A stretch of 61,949 nucleotides of DNA from Oceanospirillaceae bacterium ASP10-02a. Its GTDB lineage: Bacteria > Pseudomonadota > Gammaproteobacteria > Pseudomonadales > Balneatricaceae. A program made the position numbers and the translations under genes. The notes below the pieces were generated by a model. The model had not been told where the DNA came from. It worked only from the letters and a program-made list of their open reading frames with translations, and ran no database searches. The stretch lies in NCBI GenBank assembly GCA_905182035.1, contig CAJIZL010000028.1, positions 1-61,949 on the forward strand. The letters run 5' to 3'. Positions 60,716 to 61,949 of the stretch are shown piece after piece. Position 1 is the stretch's first letter. Every line of letters begins with the position of its first letter.

Positions 60716-61654
60716 TTACTTAGTCCAACGCTTCCAAACAGCTTCGTTTTCAGCAAGCCATTTTGCACCAGCTTCTTCAGCACCTAAATTTTCAAGGTCA
60801 ACTAGAGCGGCCATTTGACCGATATGTGTAGTATTGAAAGATATTTTGCTATACGCAGAATACGCAGCAGGGTGACTCTTTGGGAACTTATAGCTTGCGG
60901 CTTTCTTCAACCAGCCTTTCGGTGATCCACAACTTCCATCACCGCCATCAACTATACGACAACCATCAGTGTACTCTGGGAACTCAATGAACGTAAAGCC
61001 TTCTGCGTCAGTAAAGTTTGGTGTCCAGTTAAAGATAATGGTACCACGACCTTCTTTTTTGGCAGAAGCAAGTTCTGCCCACAAAGCTGCACCAGTACCA
61101 GCAAACTTAACAGTCCAATCGTCACCAAGACCTAAAGCGGCAACGCGATCTGGCATCAAAGTACCATGCCAGCTTTGTGGGCCTTCTAACCAACGACCTT
61201 TTCCGCCTGAATCAGCTGTAGCAAACACATCTTTACAGTTTTTGAGAGCTTCCCAATTAGGAAGGCCAGGGCATAGGTTTTCATCAATAACCCAAGTTGG
61301 AACGCCCATTTCTTCAAGCGTAGCCGCTGAGTGAGTGCCAGCATCGATCAAGCCGCCCTTAGCCATTGCATTGTAAAATGAGCCTCCCATACTAGACTGC
61401 CAAACTTCGTGTGAAATAGTAACGTCACCATTACGAATAGACTCGTAAACCGCCTGTGAATCTGCTGGTACATATTCAACGTTGCTGCCCATGCTTTCAA
61501 AAATGCCACCAATTACATGAGCCATAACAAGTTGGCTAGACCAGTTATGGAGCGGGATAACAATAGGTTGAGTACTATCGGCCGCTTTGGCTACGCCAGT
61601 TGCAGATAATAGAATGGCAGAAGCGCCTGCTATAAAAGTATTTCTAAATTTCAT
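60716..61654 (-). CDS. Periplasmic binding protein for quaternary ammonium/TMAO-type substrate (OpuAC family)
   Basis: A 312-residue binding protein with a signal peptide (about 1-24, ending AKAAD). Residues HNWSSQLVMAHVIGGIFESMG, the Trp-rich segments (EVWQSSMGG, GRWLEGPQSWHG, FNWTPNF) and YTDGCRIVDGG match the OpuAC/ProX family; aromatic boxes of Trp bind trimethylammonium groups. Candidate ligands are glycine betaine, carnitine, choline or TMAO (TmoX-like). A GAGGA ribosome site sits 8 bases before the ATG. Confidence 0.9.
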   Translation of the reverse strand: MKFRNTFIAGASAILLSATGVAKAADSTQPIVIPLHNWSSQLVMAHVIGGIFESMGSNVEYVPADSQAVYESIRNGDVTISHEVWQSSMGGSFYNAMAKGGLIDAGTHSAATLEEMGVPTWVIDENLCPGLPNWEALKNCKDVFATADSGGKGRWLEGPQSWHGTLMPDRVAALGLGDDWTVKFAGTGAALWAELASAKKEGRGTIIFNWTPNFTDAEGFTFIEFPEYTDGCRIVDGGDGSCGSPKGWLKKAASYKFPKSHPAAYSAYSKISFNTTHIGQMAALVDLENLGAEEAGAKWLAENEAVWKRWTK

Positions 61655-61702
61655 TATTTTTTCCTCGGTATTGTTTTTATTTATTGATATTTATGTATTC
61701 AC

Positions 61703-61731
61703 AAATTATTGGTAAGTACATGAGCTGTCAA
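61703..61731 (-). promoter_or_regulatory. Sigma-70-like promoter of the transporter operon
   Basis: On the minus strand TTGACA (61731-61726) is followed after 17 bp by TAATTT (61708-61703). The -35 is a perfect consensus and the -10 is weak. It lies about 50 bp before the binding-protein start. Confidence 0.6.
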
Positions 61732-61775
61732 GTATCAGCTTTTAACTACGGGTAATAACTACTTTTCTTTTTATG

Positions 61776-61791
61776 ACAGGCAGAAACCTGT
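61776..61791. repeat. Short hairpin upstream of the transporter operon
   Basis: ACAGG (61776-61780), a 6-base loop and CCTGT (61787-61791). A second, longer AT-rich stem, TTCAATTCA with TGAATTGAA, lies at about 61797-61824. On the plus strand the first is followed by TTATTTTTC; on the minus strand the pair may end the GcvT-family gene. Confidence 0.45.
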
Positions 61792-61849
61792 TTATTTTTC
61801 AATTCAGCTATGCAGTTGAATTGAAAAGGCTTGCAACATCAACTCCAAA

Positions 61850-61949
61850 TTAAGCCCTAACGCGAGACTTAGTAGGATCGTAGTGAGAAATGCCCACTAC
61901 GGTTGCAGGAATACGTTTAATGTGGCCATCAAGCTTACCTACCTCTACC
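61850..61949 (-). CDS. C-terminal end of a GcvT/aminomethyltransferase-family protein (partial)
   Basis: The frame enters from the right edge and stops at TAA 61850-61852. It encodes the last ~32 residues: VEVGKLDGHIKRIPATVVG followed by SHYDPTKSRVRA. The pattern (G-x-L-DGH-x-KR-x-PATV, then YDP-x-K-x-R-x-R) fits the C-terminal barrel of GcvT-like proteins such as those acting on dimethylglycine, sarcosine or DMSP. They pass methyl groups to tetrahydrofolate. The gene lies just upstream of the quaternary-ammonium transporter, so betaine or methylamine breakdown fits. Confidence 0.65.
   Translation of the reverse strand, partial: VEVGKLDGHIKRIPATVVGISHYDPTKSRVRA

Overview
The window looks like chromosomal DNA of a marine-type gammaproteobacterium. 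The evidence is a perfect CTGT-N8-ACAG LexA box in front of an imuA-imuB-dnaE2 cassette, a Zur-type palindrome in front of a ZrgA-like zinc operon, a TorTSR set, a TRAP transporter, and genes for quaternary-amine uptake and breakdown. Genes are densely packed, often with 4-bp ATGA overlaps. I saw no rRNA, tRNA, insertion sequence, prophage or CRISPR array.

Layout. 1-6.5 kb: the tail of a photolyase/cryptochrome-like gene, a DUF4864 protein, a candidate 44-residue membrane peptide, DUF1989 + dtd, and uvrD-selO. 6.8-12.6 kb: a TakP-like TRAP uptake system whose large permease carries an extra ~320-residue helical tail, followed by a HexR-like regulator. 12.9-17.4 kb: small unlinked genes (membrane protein, methyltransferase, two exported proteins, NTF2-like protein, SDR with an altered active site). 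17.4-22.7 kb: LexA-controlled mutagenic translesion synthesis cassette. 23-29 kb: carnitine breakdown (BKACE + carnitine dehydrogenase) with a carrier, an N-formylglutamate amidohydrolase-like enzyme, a PhyH dioxygenase, a GFA protein and RluA. 29-31 kb: lone receiver protein, Ldh-family oxidoreductase, GNAT acetyltransferase. 31.1-34.6 kb: Zur-boxed zinc transport operon, flanked by the GNAT gene and by a second, broken copy of that gene's 3' end. 34.8-37 kb: TPR-sulfotransferase fusion. 37-41 kb: DEAD-box helicase with a long structured leader, peroxiredoxin, DUF1653 protein, SDR. 41-48 kb: a metal (probably copper) region with a small exported protein, five c-type cytochrome genes, a MerR regulator with a 20-bp-spacer promoter, and CopA. 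48-51 kb: GtrA, GT2 and ArnT-like genes for lipid-linked sugar transfer. 51-52.2 kb: a decayed glpD. 52.3-57.1 kb: torT, torS, torR without torCAD in view. 57.4-61.9 kb: an Opu/Tmo-like transporter with tandem-fused permease, followed by the end of a GcvT-family methyltransferase.

How it fits together. The carnitine cluster would yield glycine betaine (via betainyl-CoA) and acetoacetate. The 3' transporter and the GcvT-like gene fit uptake and demethylation of betaine, TMAO or related compounds, and TorTSR could sense TMAO for that block. This link is inference. The items I find most unusual are the DctM tail fusion, the cytochrome-rich metal cluster without a multicopper oxidase, the zinc operon bracketed by divergent GNAT ends, and glpD carrying both a frameshift and an internal deletion.
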